The notes under the pieces are model-generated. The model did not search any database, had not been told where the DNA came from, and saw only the letters and a program-made list of their open reading frames with translations. A program made the translations under genes and the position numbers. 14,106 bases of DNA from the NCBI GenBank assembly GCA_018623305.1, contig JAAZVR010000015.1:1-14106 (forward strand), given 5' to 3'. Source of the stretch: Thiotrichales bacterium. Its GTDB lineage: Bacteria > Pseudomonadota > Gammaproteobacteria > JAAZVR01. Shown here one piece after another: positions 13,313 to 14,106 of this stretch; position 1 is the stretch's first letter; the number at the start of each line of letters is the position of its first letter.

Positions 13313-14106
13313 TAGGCCTCTAAAGCTACTACACGGCTTTGTTTCAAATCCACGAGTGGACGAGGGTAGTTGGGTGCCCAAGTCCAGGGCTCGTGGATTT
13401 TTTTGTCTTTTAAGTGCGCTAATTCAGGTACCCATTGACGAATATAGGTGCCATCAGGGTCGAACTTTTGCGATTGAGTAATCGGATTGAAAATTCGGAA
13501 ATAGGGTGCTGCGTCTCGGCCACAACCGGCCACCCATTGCCAGCTGAATCGATTGATAAATAAATCAGCATCGCACAATGTATGTTCAAACCACTCGGCA
13601 CCCAATCGCCAGTCTTTCATTAGATTCTTAGTTAAAAACGAGGCCACCACCATACGCACCCGATTGTGCATATAACCCGTATGCCACAGTTCACGCATGC
13701 CAGCATCAACCAAAGGAATTCCGGTTTGACCTTTCGTCCAAGCGATAAAGGTTTCGTCTTTCTCTTTTGACCAAGGAAATTCGCTGAAACGATCATTTAA
13801 TGGCTCATTAATACCTGTAGGCGCATGATGGAAAGTATATCGAGCGAACTCTCGCCAAATAATCTGACGCGCAAAGGCATCAAACCAAACATCGTTTTCA
13901 CGCATCGTCCATAAAATCTGATGCGAACTGATTTCACCGAAGTGAATTGCAGAGGCGAGCTTAGATGTTCCGTTCACCGCTGGCATATCTCGATACTCTG
14001 CATAATCGGCGACACGATTGTCTAAAAAATCATCGAGTTCATTATCGAGATAAAAATCGTCTGCCCACGGGATTTTGGGCAATAAACCCAAATCCTCAAC
14101 GGAACA
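13297..14106 (-). CDS. phrB: Deoxyribodipyrimidine photolyase, C-terminal FAD domain (partial, runs off right edge)
   Basis: The gene reads leftward from beyond position 14106 to TGA 13299-13297; 269 codons are visible. They cover the FAD-binding helical domain of the photolyase/cryptochrome family: R-D-M-P-A-V-N-G-T-S-K-L-A-S-A, W-R-E-F-A-R-Y, T-G-I-P-L-V-D-A-G-M-R-E-L, H-N-R-V-R-M and W-Q-W-V-A-G-C-G-R-D-A-A-P-Y-F-R-I-F-N-P. The Asn that faces flavin N5 in CPD photolyases is kept four residues before the first Trp of WQW (Asn codon 13554-13552, Trp codon 13542-13540). A light-driven repair of cyclobutane dimers is therefore likely, with cryptochrome-like signalling a lesser option. The N-terminal antenna domain lies outside the window, so a start at TTG 14091 is not the true start. 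It overlaps the YebC-family gene tail-to-tail by 16 nt. Confidence 0.93.
   Translation of the reverse strand, partial: CSVEDLGLLPKIPWADDFYLDNELDDFLDNRVADYAEYRDMPAVNGTSKLASAIHFGEISSHQILWTMRENDVWFDAFARQIIWREFARYTFHHAPTGINEPLNDRFSEFPWSKEKDETFIAWTKGQTGIPLVDAGMRELWHTGYMHNRVRMVVASFLTKNLMKDWRLGAEWFEHTLCDADLFINRFSWQWVAGCGRDAAPYFRIFNPITQSQKFDPDGTYIRQWVPELAHLKDKKIHEPWTWAPNYPRPLVDLKQSRVVALEAYHSTS

Noticed and set aside
13297..14091. TTG 14091 as the start of the photolyase gene
   Set aside because: The frame stays open to the right edge, and the antenna domain is missing, so this is only an internal codon.
1..14106. CRISPR arrays, tRNA or rRNA genes, IS elements, phage or toxin-antitoxin genes
   Set aside because: No spaced direct repeats, cloverleaf-like sequences, transposase or integrase motifs or small paired ORFs with such signatures were found on either strand.

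Overview
The window reads as chromosome of a mid-to-low GC gammaproteobacterium. The evidence is the set of housekeeping genes (HrpA-type helicase end, class II fumarase, Pal, aminopeptidase N, YhiN-type flavoprotein, exonuclease I, photolyase) plus a TonB-dependent copper receptor. A marine Oceanospirillales-like relative would fit, but this is an impression from gene content and cannot be fixed from the sequence alone. There is no tRNA, rRNA, CRISPR array, transposase or phage gene.

Left part (1-2354): the last codons of a probable hrpA and its terminator are followed by a worn-down signalling island. A C-terminal anti-sigma/phosphatase-type HATPase remnant with two in-frame stops overlaps an intact iron-type alcohol dehydrogenase gene (694-1818). 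Behind the dehydrogenase lies an in-frame chimera of a histidine-kinase N-box and a response-regulator receiver that has lost most of the kinase and the receiver's first strand. The dehydrogenase lacks one of the four usual metal ligands. An Fe-ADH between kinase and regulator pieces recalls ErcA-type regulatory dehydrogenases, so this is the best candidate here for an unusual, partly decayed sensing system.

Middle left (2357-4853): fumC and a thioredoxin with a Gln-rich tail form a minus-strand pair, with the thioredoxin Shine-Dalgarno inside the last fumC codons. pal is divergent from fumC and ends in a strong terminator.

Middle right (4913-10445): a tight plus-strand run holds a DUF2322-like small protein, pepN (8-nt overlap), a yhiN-type flavoprotein gene (35-nt overlap as called) and sbcB (5-nt gap). 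No promoter fits between the pal terminator and the first gene.

Right part (10497-14106): an OprC-type copper receptor carries both CxxxM and HxM copper motifs. A perfect 17-bp palindrome and a hairpin covering its Shine-Dalgarno precede it. A YebC/PmpR-family gene follows, starting just after another terminator-like hairpin. It overlaps tail-to-tail by 16 nt with a photolyase gene that runs off the right edge. The hexamer AGGCCT is clearly over-represented (17 copies counted by eye), mostly between 5.5 and 9.9 kb.
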